64,000 nucleotides of DNA. Source: Cyanobacteria bacterium UBA2855 (GTDB lineage Bacteria > Cyanobacteriota > Vampirovibrionia > Gastranaerophilales > Gastranaerophilaceae). Position 1 is the first letter of the stretch; each line of letters opens with the position of its first letter. A program made the position numbers and the translations under genes. Positions 9,265 to 18,011 of this stretch are shown in pieces. The stretch lies in NCBI GenBank assembly GCA_002350725.1, contig DEFJ01000025.1, positions 1-64,000 on the forward strand, given 5' to 3'. Below the pieces are notes generated by a model. The model had not been told where the DNA came from. It searched no databases and worked only from the letters and a program-made list of their open reading frames with translations.

Positions 9265-10344
9265 ATGACAGAATGTTTAACAGAAAGAAATAATAAAGTT
9301 TTAACCAAAGGCAATTATGCAATTGCTAATGCTGCGATACTTGCAGGATGCGAATGTTATTTTGGATATCCGATTACACCACAAAGTGAAATCGGAGAAT
9401 TTATGAGCGGGAAAATGCAGGAACTTAAGAGAGCATATGTTTCAGCAGAAAGTGAATTAGCGGCAATTAACATGGTTATGGGAGCTTGTTCTACAGGTGC
9501 AAAAGCAATGACATCATCCTCTTCTTGCGCAGTTGCTCTTATGCAGGAAGCACTTTCATACGCTGCTTCAGACGAATTGCCTGTGGTTTTAGTTAGTGTA
9601 ATGAGAGGCGGTCCGGGGTTAGGAAATATATATCCTTCACAAGGGGACTATAATCAAGCTACAATAGGCGGCGGAGATGGCGACTATAAATTGATAGTTC
9701 TGGCACCTGCAACGGTTCAGGAATGTGTAGATTTAACATATAAAGCATTTTATTTGGCTCATAAATATAAAAATCCGACAATTCTGCTTGCAGACGGATT
9801 GCTGGGACAAATGATGGAGCCTGTTGAATTTAAAGAGTACCCGTACCCTAAAATTGACAACTCCGAGTGGGCTTTAACCGGAGCAAAAAATCGTAGAGGA
9901 AGAGTAATTCGTTCCTATGCACCGAGCGCAGATGTTCAATGTGAATTTTTGAACCGACTTCACGCTAAATACAGATTAATCGAGGAAAACGAAACTGAAT
10001 GGGAAGAGATTAATACTGAAGATGCCGATATTATTCTTGTAAGTTTTGGTTCACCTGCTAGAAATGCTAAGTCTGCAATGAAAGAATGCAGGAAACTTGG
10101 GATTAAGGTAGGTTTATTAAGACCGATTACCCTATTCCCGTTCCCATCAAAAAGGTTGTTCGAATTGGCAGATACTGCAAAGAAATTTATTTCTGTCGAA
10201 ATCAATATGGGACAAATGATTAAGGATATAAGACTTGCCGTAAACGGAAAAGTCCCTGTTGAATTACTCAACAGACCTGTCGGTAACCCGCCGTCTGTTG
10301 ATGAAATTGTTGAAAAAATAAAAAAAGAAAGTGAAGTATTATAA
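9265..10344 (+). CDS. 2-oxoacid:ferredoxin oxidoreductase, alpha subunit (VorB/KorA-like)
   Basis: A 359-residue subunit carrying the pyrimidine-binding TPP domain and the transketolase C-terminal domain. The start region shows KGNYAIANAAILAGC and FGYPITPQSEI, hallmarks of the VorB/KorA branch. SAESELAAINMVMGA and TSSSSCAVALMQEAL follow, as in the family. Together with beta, gamma and delta it converts a 2-oxoacid plus CoA to acyl-CoA, CO2 and reduced ferredoxin. FFGYPITPQ-type motifs are commonly labelled 3-methyl-2-oxobutanoate dehydrogenase (VorB), but 2-oxoglutarate enzymes look very similar. The stop overlaps the next ATG by 1 bp. Confidence 0.9.
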   Translation: MTECLTERNNKVLTKGNYAIANAAILAGCECYFGYPITPQSEIGEFMSGKMQELKRAYVSAESELAAINMVMGACSTGAKAMTSSSSCAVALMQEALSYAASDELPVVLVSVMRGGPGLGNIYPSQGDYNQATIGGGDGDYKLIVLAPATVQECVDLTYKAFYLAHKYKNPTILLADGLLGQMMEPVEFKEYPYPKIDNSEWALTGAKNRRGRVIRSYAPSADVQCEFLNRLHAKYRLIEENETEWEEINTEDADIILVSFGSPARNAKSAMKECRKLGIKVGLLRPITLFPFPSKRLFELADTAKKFISVEINMGQMIKDIRLAVNGKVPVELLNRPVGNPPSVDEIVEKIKKESEVL

Positions 10345-11114
10345 TGGCAGCAATAACTCAAGTTTTTAAAATGCCTGAAAGTATAAAAAAAGGCTCAAAA
10401 TTTTCATTTTGTCCGGGATGCGACCACGGAGTCGCCGTAAGATTAGTGGCAGAAGTACTGGATGAACTTGGATTAAGAGATAACTCTATTTTAGTTGCAT
10501 CAATCGGGTGCTCTGTTACTTTATATGACTTTTTGGAAGTCGATAGTTTAGAAGCTCCGCATGGCAGAGCATTGGCTGAAGCTACCGGAATTAAGAGAGC
10601 AAGACCGGAAAGAACCGTTTTTACATATCAGGGTGATGGAGATTTTGCTTCAATCGGTATGGCAGAAAGCATGCACTGCGCATTACGAGGAGAAAATGTT
10701 ACTGCAATTTGTATAAACAATACTACATACGGAATGACGGGCGGTCAATTAGGACCTACGACTTTGTTAGGACAAATTACTACAACTTCTCCAACAGGAA
10801 GAAATCTTGAGTATTACGGCTATCCGATTAAGATTACCGAGCATATTGCTATGTGTGACGGAACAGCCTATGCTGCAAGAGTTTCGCTTGATACGGTACC
10901 AAACATCAGAAAAGCAAAAGCTGCTATAAAAAAAGCTTTTGAAATTCAACAAAAAGGTTTAGGGTTCAGCTTTGTAGAAATTCTTTCTACTTGCCCTACA
11001 AACTGGAAAAAATCACCTCAAAAAGCCCATGAAAGAGTTAGAGAGGAAATGATACCTGTATATAAACCGGGAGTATATAAGGACGTAACAGATACTTCTG
11101 TGGAGGTAAAATAA
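10344..11114 (+). CDS. 2-oxoacid:ferredoxin oxidoreductase, beta subunit (TPP-binding)
   Basis: A 256-residue catalytic TPP subunit. FCPGCDHG near residue 22 is the usual N-terminal motif, and GDGDFASIGMAESMHC followed by INNTTYGMTGGQLGPTT is the TPP/Mg2+ binding region. FVEILSTCPTNW near the end is also typical. The overlaps with both neighbours (TAATG at 10343 and again at 11112) indicate tight co-translation of the complex in equal amounts. Confidence 0.92.
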   Translation: MAAITQVFKMPESIKKGSKFSFCPGCDHGVAVRLVAEVLDELGLRDNSILVASIGCSVTLYDFLEVDSLEAPHGRALAEATGIKRARPERTVFTYQGDGDFASIGMAESMHCALRGENVTAICINNTTYGMTGGQLGPTTLLGQITTTSPTGRNLEYYGYPIKITEHIAMCDGTAYAARVSLDTVPNIRKAKAAIKKAFEIQQKGLGFSFVEILSTCPTNWKKSPQKAHERVREEMIPVYKPGVYKDVTDTSVEVK

Positions 11115-11668
11115 TGGAAAATAATTTTATAATAGCAGGATTTGGCGGACAAGGTGTCCTATTAGCAGGAGAAGTCCTTGCAAATGCTTTTATGCTTGAT
11201 AATAAAAATGTCACTTGGTATCCGAGTTACGGTGCTGAAATGCGTGGAGGCACGGTTAACTGCGAAATAGTGATGAATGACTCTGAAGACGTAAGCTCTG
11301 TTAACAAATCCGAAACTGATTATATTGTAGTATTAAATCAAGCTTCTTTTGACAGATTTATTCCTAAAGTAAAAAAAGGCGGATGGATTATTGCAAATTC
11401 AACATTGGTAAAGGAAGAAAAGCCAAGAAATGATATAAATTATGTGTTTGTTCCTGTTTCAAAACTTGCTGATGATTTGGGTAATGTAAAAATGGCAAAT
11501 ATATTGGCTTTAGGAGTATTATCTAAAGTAAGCAAATTAACTTCCGTTGAAACACTTGAAAAAGCCTTAGATAATGTAATTCCGGCACATAGAAAACATT
11601 TTATGCCATTGAATATTAAAGCTTTAAATATCGGCTATAAGTATGATTTATCGACAATTAATGTATAA
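11114..11668 (+). CDS. 2-oxoacid:ferredoxin oxidoreductase, gamma subunit
   Basis: A 184-residue gamma domain (pyruvate/ketoisovalerate oxidoreductase catalytic domain). It opens with IIAGFGGQGVLLAGEVLANA and shows WYPSYGAEMRGGTVNCEIV, both signatures of this subunit. It is last in the delta-alpha-beta-gamma operon. About 105 AT-rich bases follow with no convincing terminator. Confidence 0.92.
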   Translation: MENNFIIAGFGGQGVLLAGEVLANAFMLDNKNVTWYPSYGAEMRGGTVNCEIVMNDSEDVSSVNKSETDYIVVLNQASFDRFIPKVKKGGWIIANSTLVKEEKPRNDINYVFVPVSKLADDLGNVKMANILALGVLSKVSKLTSVETLEKALDNVIPAHRKHFMPLNIKALNIGYKYDLSTINV

Positions 11669-11773
11669 AATCACCTAAAAAGTCGATTTAAAATTTTAAA
11701 ATTAATATTATCCTTATAATGTAAACAAAAGGATTTTAATAAGGTTATATTTATTTTAAAAGAGGTTTCTACA

Positions 11774-12004
11774 GTGAAAAAAGAACTGATACAAGCAATT
11801 AAACGTAAAGAGATACAACTGGAAAAATTAGCATCCAAGGTTGATAAAAGCTATATATGTTCACAACTTTATAATAAAGTTGTAATAGAAAAAGCTAAGC
11901 TAAAAAAGGAACTTGATGATTTAAGCAAAAATAAATTTGCCGATAAAATTATACGTTTATTCCCGCATAAAAAAACTCTAATTTGTGATTATTTCAATGA
12001 ATAA
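11774..12004 (+). CDS. Small basic helical protein of unknown function (76 aa), GTG start
   Basis: The frame begins with GTG at 11774, preceded by AGAGG about 8 bp upstream. The product is Lys/Leu/Glu-rich, predicted helical (IKRKEIQLEKLASKVD, KAKLKKELDDLSKNK), with no signal peptide, Cys pair or known domain. It converges on the next gene with 9 bp between stops. A TATAAT-like box at about 11716-11721 (TTATAATG) could serve as its promoter. Function unknown. Confidence 0.45.
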   Translation: MKKELIQAIKRKEIQLEKLASKVDKSYICSQLYNKVVIEKAKLKKELDDLSKNKFADKIIRLFPHKKTLICDYFNE

Positions 12005-12013
12005 CCGCTTATA

Positions 12014-12367
12014 CTAAATATTTACGTCAATTTCTTCCCCAAGCTGTTTTAATTCCGGTTCGATTTTTGCATAAATTTCACATTTTTTTATGTAAGGATT
12101 TTCGGATTTTAATACTCTTACAATCTCTGCAAGATTTGACAACTCAGGATATTTATCACAAATAATATTGGCATATTGCTGAGCATAATACCTGTAACCT
12201 CGAAAACCGGTAGCTCTCATTGGTTTTGGATGAAATGCGTTTACGACATTTTTTATACCTTCTATGTTTTCACTCTGAATTACTGTACTGGTTGCAGCCT
12301 CAATAATTTCTACAGGTTTTAATTTTATTCCAAAATTTATTTTGTTATCATAATTTTGAATTTGCAT
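12014..12367 (-). CDS. Hypothetical protein with N-terminal NINFG-type motif (117 aa)
   Basis: The longer frame begins with TTG at 12385; I prefer the ATG at 12367 (MQIQNYDNKINFGIKLKP). No domain is recognised. The short NKINFG element near the N-terminus resembles the ISFG elements of other unknown proteins here (47293 and 48418). The middle is Ala/Tyr/Asn-rich (TGFRGYRYYAQQYANI). It lies divergent to cca, sharing an AT-rich gap of about 86 bp. Confidence 0.5.
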   Translation of the reverse strand: MQIQNYDNKINFGIKLKPVEIIEAATSTVIQSENIEGIKNVVNAFHPKPMRATGFRGYRYYAQQYANIICDKYPELSNLAEIVRVLKSENPYIKKCEIYAKIEPELKQLGEEIDVNI

Positions 12368-12453
12368 GTACAAATGAAAACGCAAAAATCTAAAATTTTG
12401 CTAGCTGTAAAAAAATATTGTAAGAAAAAAAATTTTCATATAAAATGCTAAAT

Positions 12454-13566
12454 ATGAAAAATCTAAATCTCAAAGATAAAAGTGACAAATTATACTATAT
12501 TGGCGGAATTGTTAGAGATGAAATCCTTGGAAAAGAAAGTTTCGACATTGATTTAACGTATGTCGGCAATGCAATCGAATACGCTAAGAATTGTGATATA
12601 CAGATACTAAAAATTAATGAACCGTTTGGAACAGTAAGAGTTCTTGTTGACGGAAAGGAAGTTGACATAGCCTCAACAAGAAAGGAGATTTACGAAAAAG
12701 CAGGGCATTTACCGACAGTTACGGAAATCGGTTGTTCTCTTAAAGATGATGTCTTAAGAAGAGATTTTACCATAAACGCAATGGCAAAAAATTATAACAC
12801 CGGAGAGGTTATCGACTATACCGGAGGATTAAACGACATAAAAAATAAAACAATCAGAGTATTACATGACAAGAGTTTCATTGATGACCCTACAAGAATT
12901 ATAAGGGCGCTTAAATTTTCTGTTCGCTTTGATTTTACGCTTGACAAGCATACAGAAGAATTAAGGGAGGATTATCTGAAAAATATAAACTATGATATGA
13001 GTTTTAAAAGAGTAAAAAAAGAGTTGATTGAAACCTTTAATCTAAATTCTCAAAAAGCATATGACGAATTTATGGATAAAAATATCTATAAGCTTGTTAC
13101 GAAAAAAACAGTAAATAAGCCCACAGTAAATATTGAAAATTTGATAAACAAGTATAAATCCGAAATTAACCCCAAAAACATATGGCTGATATATGTTGGA
13201 ACACTGATAGATTTAACCAATCTTGAATTAACAAAAGAAGAACAAAATATATTAAATGAATATAAAAACCTGAAGCAATCAACATATACGTCAGATTTTG
13301 ATATATACAAAATCTTTTCAGATTGCACGACAGAAGCCATCTTGTTATATGCTATTCTTGACGATGAAAAAAATGCAACAAGATTTTTAGATAAATTAAA
13401 ACGGATAAAAATCTCAATAGGCGGAGAAGAACTTAAAACTATTGGAATTAAGCCTTCAAAGAAATATCAAGAATGTTTTGATTACATTTTAAAAGAAAAA
13501 CTAAATAATCCCGAAATTTCTACTCAAGAAGAGCTTAAACTTGCGAGATTATTTTTTGGATTATAA
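12454..13566 (+). CDS. cca: CCA tRNA nucleotidyltransferase / poly(A) polymerase family
   Basis: A class II nucleotidyltransferase that adds or repairs the 3' CCA of tRNA. The catalytic head shows YYIGGIVRDEILG and FDIDLTYVG (the DxD pair), then VDIASTRKE and LRRDFTINAMA. After it comes YTGGLNDIKNKTIRVLH and DDPTRIIRALKFSVRF, the RNA/nucleotide recognition segment. About 370 residues, somewhat short, with a divergent C-terminal half. The ATG at 12445 abuts a TATAAA box (12439-12444); the second ATG at 12454 (MKNLNLK) is nine bases after the box and is preferred. No HD domain motif is visible, so a simple CCA or A-adding role is likely. Confidence 0.88.
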   Translation: MKNLNLKDKSDKLYYIGGIVRDEILGKESFDIDLTYVGNAIEYAKNCDIQILKINEPFGTVRVLVDGKEVDIASTRKEIYEKAGHLPTVTEIGCSLKDDVLRRDFTINAMAKNYNTGEVIDYTGGLNDIKNKTIRVLHDKSFIDDPTRIIRALKFSVRFDFTLDKHTEELREDYLKNINYDMSFKRVKKELIETFNLNSQKAYDEFMDKNIYKLVTKKTVNKPTVNIENLINKYKSEINPKNIWLIYVGTLIDLTNLELTKEEQNILNEYKNLKQSTYTSDFDIYKIFSDCTTEAILLYAILDDEKNATRFLDKLKRIKISIGGEELKTIGIKPSKKYQECFDYILKEKLNNPEISTQEELKLARLFFGL

Positions 13567-13576
13567 AATTTGTCTA

Positions 13577-13909
13577 CTATGCCAATGAATAGCTCATTTC
13601 TTCTTTTATTTCCTGACTTAAACGCTGACGAACCTGACCATATTCAGCCTCAACCATTTCTAACTGAATTTGATATTCTTGCATTTGCTGATTTAGTCTT
13701 TCTTCCATAATCTTTATTTTAGCTTGACGCTGTTGCAAAGTTTTCATTACAGGAGAATCGGGATCATAGTCTGTTCCGACCTTCATCAAATCATCACCTG
13801 CATTGACTAAACTGGATTTTGTTGATGTGATTTCAGAAATTTTGAACTGCAAGTCCATTTTTCGACCTTGCAATTGACGTAACCTTAAAGTATCACTAAT
13901 CATTCCCAT
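13577..13909 (-). CDS. Small coiled-coil protein, MGM-type N-terminus (110 aa)
   Basis: Unknown protein, almost entirely helical. The start MGMISDTLRLRQLQGRKMDL is reminiscent of the MGMAASQAR...LTAR...NVE start of the long paralogues at 15297 and 44126, and the C-terminal half is a Gln/Glu-rich coil (MEERLNQQMQEYQIQLEMVE). It looks like a miniature of the same design: two helices joined by a short DYDPDSP turn. Last gene of the minus-strand cluster 16541-13577, 14 bp after the previous stop. Convergent with cca (10 bp between stops). Confidence 0.6.
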   Translation of the reverse strand: MGMISDTLRLRQLQGRKMDLQFKISEITSTKSSLVNAGDDLMKVGTDYDPDSPVMKTLQQRQAKIKIMEERLNQQMQEYQIQLEMVEAEYGQVRQRLSQEIKEEMSYSLA

Positions 13910-13923
13910 TTTCTTTGCTTCCT

Positions 13924-14199
13924 TTATCTGGTTTCATTCAGATTGTTTCCCCTTAGAAAGCTGTGTTGGTTATTTTCTGCTATCAGCTGCTCCATCTTTC
14001 TGAACTGATGTTGGTGATAATTTAGTCTGTACTGAGCCATTTTTAATTTCTTTTTCATGGTCAGAAAGTCTTTTATGCCTTCCACAATCGAGTTCATCAA
14101 GGATTTTAGAGGACTCTTTCTGATGATAAAGTTCTTTGAATATATCAAGAAATCGAACATTCTTTTTATATTCATCTCTAAAGTATCTTGAAGCGCCAT
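13924..14199 (-). CDS. Small basic helical protein of unknown function (91 aa)
   Basis: No family recognised. The protein is basic and helical, rich in Lys, Met, Gln and His (MKKKLKMAQYRLNYHQHQF). No signal peptide. It sits in a cluster between the Gly/Ala-rich protein (14426-15262) and the 110-residue coiled-coil protein, in the same orientation. A chaperone or adaptor for the larger proteins would fit its size and position, but that is a guess from arrangement alone. Confidence 0.5.
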   Translation of the reverse strand: MALQDTLEMNIKRMFDFLIYSKNFIIRKSPLKSLMNSIVEGIKDFLTMKKKLKMAQYRLNYHQHQFRKMEQLIAENNQHSFLRGNNLNETR

Positions 14200-14363
14200 G
14201 TTTATCTACTCCTATAACACTTTAGATTTCTACATGTATATAAAAACATAGGTTCACAAAATATTGCTTATTTTGTAACATGTTCTTAACATGTCTTAAT
14301 CTAATGTGTTTTTCCATATTACTCAAAGAATGATTTGCTCACTCTCCGATATATATATCGGAA

Positions 14364-14384
14364 AAAAGTTAAAAAACTTTAACA
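14364..14384 (-). terminator. Weak AT-rich hairpin with U-tract after the Gly/Ala-rich gene
   Basis: On the minus strand GTTAAA, a short loop and TTTAAC are followed by six T. A separate palindrome (TCCGATATATATATCGGA, 14344-14361) lies just beyond. The stem is weak, so read-through into the next two genes is plausible. Confidence 0.35.
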
Positions 14385-14425
14385 CATAATCATTAATACA
14401 ATATAATATGTAATATTTTTTTACA

Positions 14426-15262
14426 TTATAAGTTTTGAATAGCTTTACTATCGCTGTCAATAGACTCTTTAAGCATTTTCTTGACAACATCACCTTGAGT
14501 ATCAAGCATCTTACAAACAGTTTCGATATTTCTTACTTTATTTGAAAGAATAGCATCAGCATTAGCGGTAATATTGCCTGTAACTCTTTGATAAGCAGCA
14601 AGAGCAGGAGTTGTAATACCTTGCATCAAGTTCCCCATAACAAGTGCAGGCAATCCATATTCACCCAAATATGGCGCTGCTGATTGCATAATACCGCCCC
14701 AACCTGAAATCATACCGGCAACAGGAAGAACAATATTTCTACCGACAAAACCGTAACCGTTTGCAGCACCGACACCGTATGCTGCAGCACTTGCAACGTC
14801 GGCAATACCGCCTACACCTGAAGCAAAACCTGTCGGAGTACCTGAAACAGAAGACCAGGAAGTTGCACTATCAGTACCCCAGCCTGACAATGCTGAAGCA
14901 CCGCCTGTTGCAAAACCTTCAGACCAAGAAATAGGTGCTGCCCCACCGGGAAAACCCGAATAATTATATAAAGAATTCAAACCAAAAGCTGAACCGCCGT
15001 TTAATCCTGAATAATATGAAGTCCCGGGAATATTCATTGTCTCCGAACTTCCAAATAAATTTGCATAAGAGGACGGTGCCATTAAGCTTGCCAACCTGTA
15101 TAAGAAGCTGCCTGACATACCCCAACCGGTACCTTGGCCTGAACCTGAAATTGTCAAATCTCTTAACTGGTCATAAGTTTCCCAAAGTTGAGCTTTCGCA
15201 TCAGACCCTGCGGATCCAAATTTGTTTGCTATTACAAGATAACTATCATTCTTATATGACAT
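14426..15262 (-). CDS. Gly/Ala/Ser-rich protein of unknown function (278 aa)
   Basis: No family recognised. The first 35 residues are ordinary (YLVIANKFGSAGSDAKAQLW), then a long Gly/Ser/Ala/Tyr/Trp-rich low-complexity region follows (GSGQGTGWGMSGSFLYRL; GGASALSGWGTDSATSW; AAAYGVGAANGYGF), with two hydrophobic stretches around residues 170-230. The last 50 residues are an amphipathic helix (KVRNIETVCKMLDTQGDVV). There is no signal peptide. Composition suggests a secreted or self-assembling surface protein that leaves by a non-Sec route, or a pore-like membrane-inserting protein. Second gene of the 16541-13577 cluster, 34 bp after the coiled-coil gene. Confidence 0.6.
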   Translation of the reverse strand: MSYKNDSYLVIANKFGSAGSDAKAQLWETYDQLRDLTISGSGQGTGWGMSGSFLYRLASLMAPSSYANLFGSSETMNIPGTSYYSGLNGGSAFGLNSLYNYSGFPGGAAPISWSEGFATGGASALSGWGTDSATSWSSVSGTPTGFASGVGGIADVASAAAYGVGAANGYGFVGRNIVLPVAGMISGWGGIMQSAAPYLGEYGLPALVMGNLMQGITTPALAAYQRVTGNITANADAILSNKVRNIETVCKMLDTQGDVVKKMLKESIDSDSKAIQNL

Positions 15263-15296
15263 TTTTGCCTCTCTTTACTTATTTGTATTAAGCTAA

Positions 15297-16541
15297 TTAT
15301 GATTCGAAAGTCTTGAATGTAGATTCAATATTCTTCTGAATTACTTTTTGTACAGCTTCCATTTCGGTTTGTAATGCTTCTTGTTCCGTATCAAGCTGTC
15401 TTAATCTCAATTCAAGGGTTCTATCCTGTTCTTGAATTTTTTCTGTCTTTGCATTGATATCTGCAATCCTTTTTTCATAAACTTCCATCTTATAATGATA
15501 TTGATTCATCGCATCTTCATATGCAGCCGTATCGGTTTTTGTGTTGGTTGATACAGGATATGTAGCTGAAGAATCTTCGTATCTTATAGATTGAATTCTG
15601 CCTTCATCGTTTATGTCGACAATAGCTTTTTGTTTATTTTCAATTTTTGTTGACAAGTCTTGTGCTACATAATAAGCCAGTTTTGATTGGTTTTCTGTAG
15701 GGGCTTTAGGGTCAGGACCGCTTTTTGAACATGTTTCTAAATCCTTTGCACAGGCGTACCTTACTTGACCTTGGAATACCCATTTATAAATTTCAGACGG
15801 TTTTGATTTTGCAAAATTTGAATTTGGCCAATCTCTACAAATTTGTTCATATGCAGCTTTATCCGTAGTATCTTCTGGGTCATAACTTTGCAAATTTGAT
15901 GTTCCTACATATTTCGGGATATTTGTTTTTGAATAATAATCCGGAACCATTTCTGCAGTAGAAGCAAGAGCATCGGAATAGGTGAAATGAATTTGACCGT
16001 CGCTTCCTGTGTATGTCATTAATGCAGATTTTTTCTTACCAATTTCCGGATAATTTTCAATGATATTTTCATAAGCCGTTCTCTGTGCTTCAACATTTTG
16101 GTCGTATGGAGTAACATGAGCTCCTTTAATATAATATTCATCACCTTGTTTTGTAATATCAATTCTTTCAATATAATCTTTTACACCTGAAGTGCCCATC
16201 GCAACCTGCGGATTTACAAGCATATTTTCAATACCCGTATAAACATCAGCATAATGAAAGTGAGTAACCATATAATTATATCCGCCCGGATCATTGTTTA
16301 ACAAAGACATTTCTTCGATTGTTTCACTAATTGTTCCGTCCATATAAGTATATTCAAGCTTAGTAAAATCCTGTGTACTAGGAGCCGTTGGAACTTCAAG
16401 AGCCAATAACTCATTAAAGGTATTTGCACTCTTCATCGCAAGGGCTGTACGCGCCTGATTTACCTGCTGACCTTCATATTCTACGTTAGTTTTTCTTGCC
16501 GTTAATGCAAGCCATCTTGCTTGCGATGCTGCCATACCCAT
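15297..16541 (-). CDS. MGMAASQAR-type coiled-coil protein, paralogue 1 (414 aa)
   Basis: Paralogue of the 44126-45619 product. Both start MGMAASQAR, continue with LTAR, NVE(Y/F)EGQQ(V/I)NQ.RT and end with a conserved coil (LELRLRQLDTEQEALQTE here) and TFKTF. The central 270 residues differ in length and sequence. No signal peptide or membrane segment is present, and one region has three Cys (YACAKDLETCS). Conserved helical ends with a variable middle is the design of flagellins, hook proteins and needle-type filaments; that resemblance is architectural only. AAGGAG lies upstream of the ATG. First gene of a four-gene cluster. Confidence 0.7.
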   Translation of the reverse strand: MGMAASQARWLALTARKTNVEYEGQQVNQARTALAMKSANTFNELLALEVPTAPSTQDFTKLEYTYMDGTISETIEEMSLLNNDPGGYNYMVTHFHYADVYTGIENMLVNPQVAMGTSGVKDYIERIDITKQGDEYYIKGAHVTPYDQNVEAQRTAYENIIENYPEIGKKKSALMTYTGSDGQIHFTYSDALASTAEMVPDYYSKTNIPKYVGTSNLQSYDPEDTTDKAAYEQICRDWPNSNFAKSKPSEIYKWVFQGQVRYACAKDLETCSKSGPDPKAPTENQSKLAYYVAQDLSTKIENKQKAIVDINDEGRIQSIRYEDSSATYPVSTNTKTDTAAYEDAMNQYHYKMEVYEKRIADINAKTEKIQEQDRTLELRLRQLDTEQEALQTEMEAVQKVIQKNIESTFKTFES

Positions 16542-16635
16542 AAGCAGTTCTCCTTATGTATATATATTTATCCTGTCTACTACATTGAACTTTTTAATGA
16601 TTATTTTTTAAAAGTCAATATATCCTACAATATAT

Positions 16636-16646
16636 TATACGGCACT
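16636..16646 (-). promoter_or_regulatory. Shared 11-bp upstream element (AGTGCCGTATA), copy 1
   Basis: The same 11 bases occur upstream of the paralogue gene (45657-45667). Here they continue to TATAAT. A sigma-28-type -35 is poor at this site (AAAA-like only), so this may be a mixed or sigma-70 promoter. Distance to the ATG is about 95 bp. Confidence 0.4.
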
Positions 16647-16733
16647 ATGTTTTAATTATTTTGCTATTATGCTCAAAAATACAACATTTACTGTAGAAAA
16701 ATCTATACATATACATTGCCTATATGACATACT

Positions 16734-16764
16734 AAAAGCACCCTAATTATACAAGGGTGCTTTT
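16734..16764 (-). terminator. Rho-independent terminator after rpsA
   Basis: Perfect 11-bp stem AAAAGCACCCT / AGGGTGCTTTT with a 9-base loop, 26 bp beyond the rpsA stop. The stem is symmetric and could act in both directions. Confidence 0.85.
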
Positions 16765-16790
16765 ATATATTATATAATAATGCAGAACAA

Positions 16791-17858
16791 CTATTCAGCC
16801 GATTCAACACCATCATTTGGCTCATCAATTGTGAGGGCAATTCTCTTGTCGTTAGGATTAAACTTAAGGATATAAGTCATTACTTTATCCCCAACTTGTA
16901 AAATATTACCGCCTCTATTTTGGAGTTCGACAACTTCATTATGAGGTAATAACGCTTCAACACCAGGGAATACCTCTACGAATGCGCCAAAATGCTTAAT
17001 TCTTGTGATAGTACCTTCAATCTTGTCCCCCTCTTTGATTTGCTTTTCAGCTTCCACCCAAGGGTCAGGTTCAAGATTTTTCAAACTCAAAGAAACACGT
17101 TGTTTTTCATGGTCAACAGCGATAACTTCGACATCAATTTGGTCACCTACATTAAGAACATCTGTCGGATGATCAATCCATCTCCATGAAAGTTGAGAAA
17201 GCGGAAGTAAACCATCAATACCGCCAAGGTCAACAAACGCACCAAAATCAGTAATTCTTACTACATCACCCTTCAGCACTTGACCGGCTTCGATTTGAGA
17301 GAATACGGTTTTTCTTGCTTCAACAACACTATCATCATATACTTTCTTATTTGATAAAATAAAATTATTTTGCTGACTGTCAAGAGTTAATATCTTCAAC
17401 TCAATTTTTGAGCCTACTTCAAAATCAGATTCTTTACTTCTTAACTGAGAAGAAGGAACAAAACCTCTAACCCCTGATACTTCAACAAGAATACCACCTT
17501 TAACTATTCCGGCAATTGTACCGAGAATTGTTTCATCGGCTTCCTTAATTTTTTCAAGTTCTTTCCAAGCATAAGCAAAATCAACTTTTTTACGAGAAAG
17601 AAGGAATTTCCCATCTTCATCTTCTTCTCTTATAATTAAAAATTCATATTCCTTACCCTTTTCGAACTTATCTTCAACTTTTTCATCTTTGTCAACAGCT
17701 TCTCTGGTTGGGACCACTGCAATAGTCTTAGCACCAATATCAACCATTACGCCTTGACCGTCATACCCGCAAACAATGCCTTTTATAAGGTCACCTTTTT
17801 GAAACTTATAATCATATTGCTTTAGCAGTTCTTCAAAATCTAATTCTTTTGATGTCAT
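16791..17858 (-). CDS. rpsA: 30S ribosomal protein S1 (four S1 repeats)
   Basis: S1 binds mRNA on the small ribosomal subunit. Four S1 RNA-binding repeats are visible: GDLIKGIVCGYDGQGVMVDI, ETILGTIAGIVKGGILVEV, AGQVLKGDVVRITDFGAFVD and GDKIEGTITRIKHFGAFVEV. About 355 residues, shorter than the six-repeat proteobacterial protein and close to cyanobacterial and Gram-positive types. The start is set at 17858 (MTSKELDF), which has GGAG five bases upstream; the longer frame at 17903 would begin inside the -10 box. Single-gene unit with its own promoter and terminator. Confidence 0.93.
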   Translation of the reverse strand: MTSKELDFEELLKQYDYKFQKGDLIKGIVCGYDGQGVMVDIGAKTIAVVPTREAVDKDEKVEDKFEKGKEYEFLIIREEDEDGKFLLSRKKVDFAYAWKELEKIKEADETILGTIAGIVKGGILVEVSGVRGFVPSSQLRSKESDFEVGSKIELKILTLDSQQNNFILSNKKVYDDSVVEARKTVFSQIEAGQVLKGDVVRITDFGAFVDLGGIDGLLPLSQLSWRWIDHPTDVLNVGDQIDVEVIAVDHEKQRVSLSLKNLEPDPWVEAEKQIKEGDKIEGTITRIKHFGAFVEVFPGVEALLPHNEVVELQNRGGNILQVGDKVMTYILKFNPNDKRIALTIDEPNDGVESAE

Positions 17859-17901
17859 TTCCACTCCATTTTCTAAGACTAATCTGATAAACTTTTTACA
17901 C

Positions 17902-17930
17902 ATTCTAGCAAAGGGTTGTCAATTTGTAAA
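17902..17930 (-). promoter_or_regulatory. rpsA promoter
   Basis: On the minus strand TTTACA (17925-17930), 17 bp, TAGAAT (17902-17907). Transcription would start near 17895, downstream of the upstream in-frame ATG at 17903, which therefore cannot be used from this promoter. Confidence 0.65.
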
Positions 17931-17981
17931 TATTTTTTAACATTATGTTACATGTCTTTGTTATTACAAGTTTTTGAATGT

Positions 17982-18007
17982 AAAAGAGCCTTATTTAAAG
18001 GCTCTTT
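17982..18007 (-). terminator. Rho-independent terminator after the GH57 gene
   Basis: Stem AAAGAGCCTT / AAGGCTCTTT with a 5-base loop, starting a few bases after the stop of the GH57 gene; on the minus strand it is followed by a short T run. Confidence 0.75.
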
Positions 18008-18011
18008 ACAT

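Noticed and set aside
17859..17903. Upstream start of ribosomal protein S1
   Set aside because: This ATG overlaps the -10 box of the only good promoter, while the ATG at 17858 has GGAG at the right distance.
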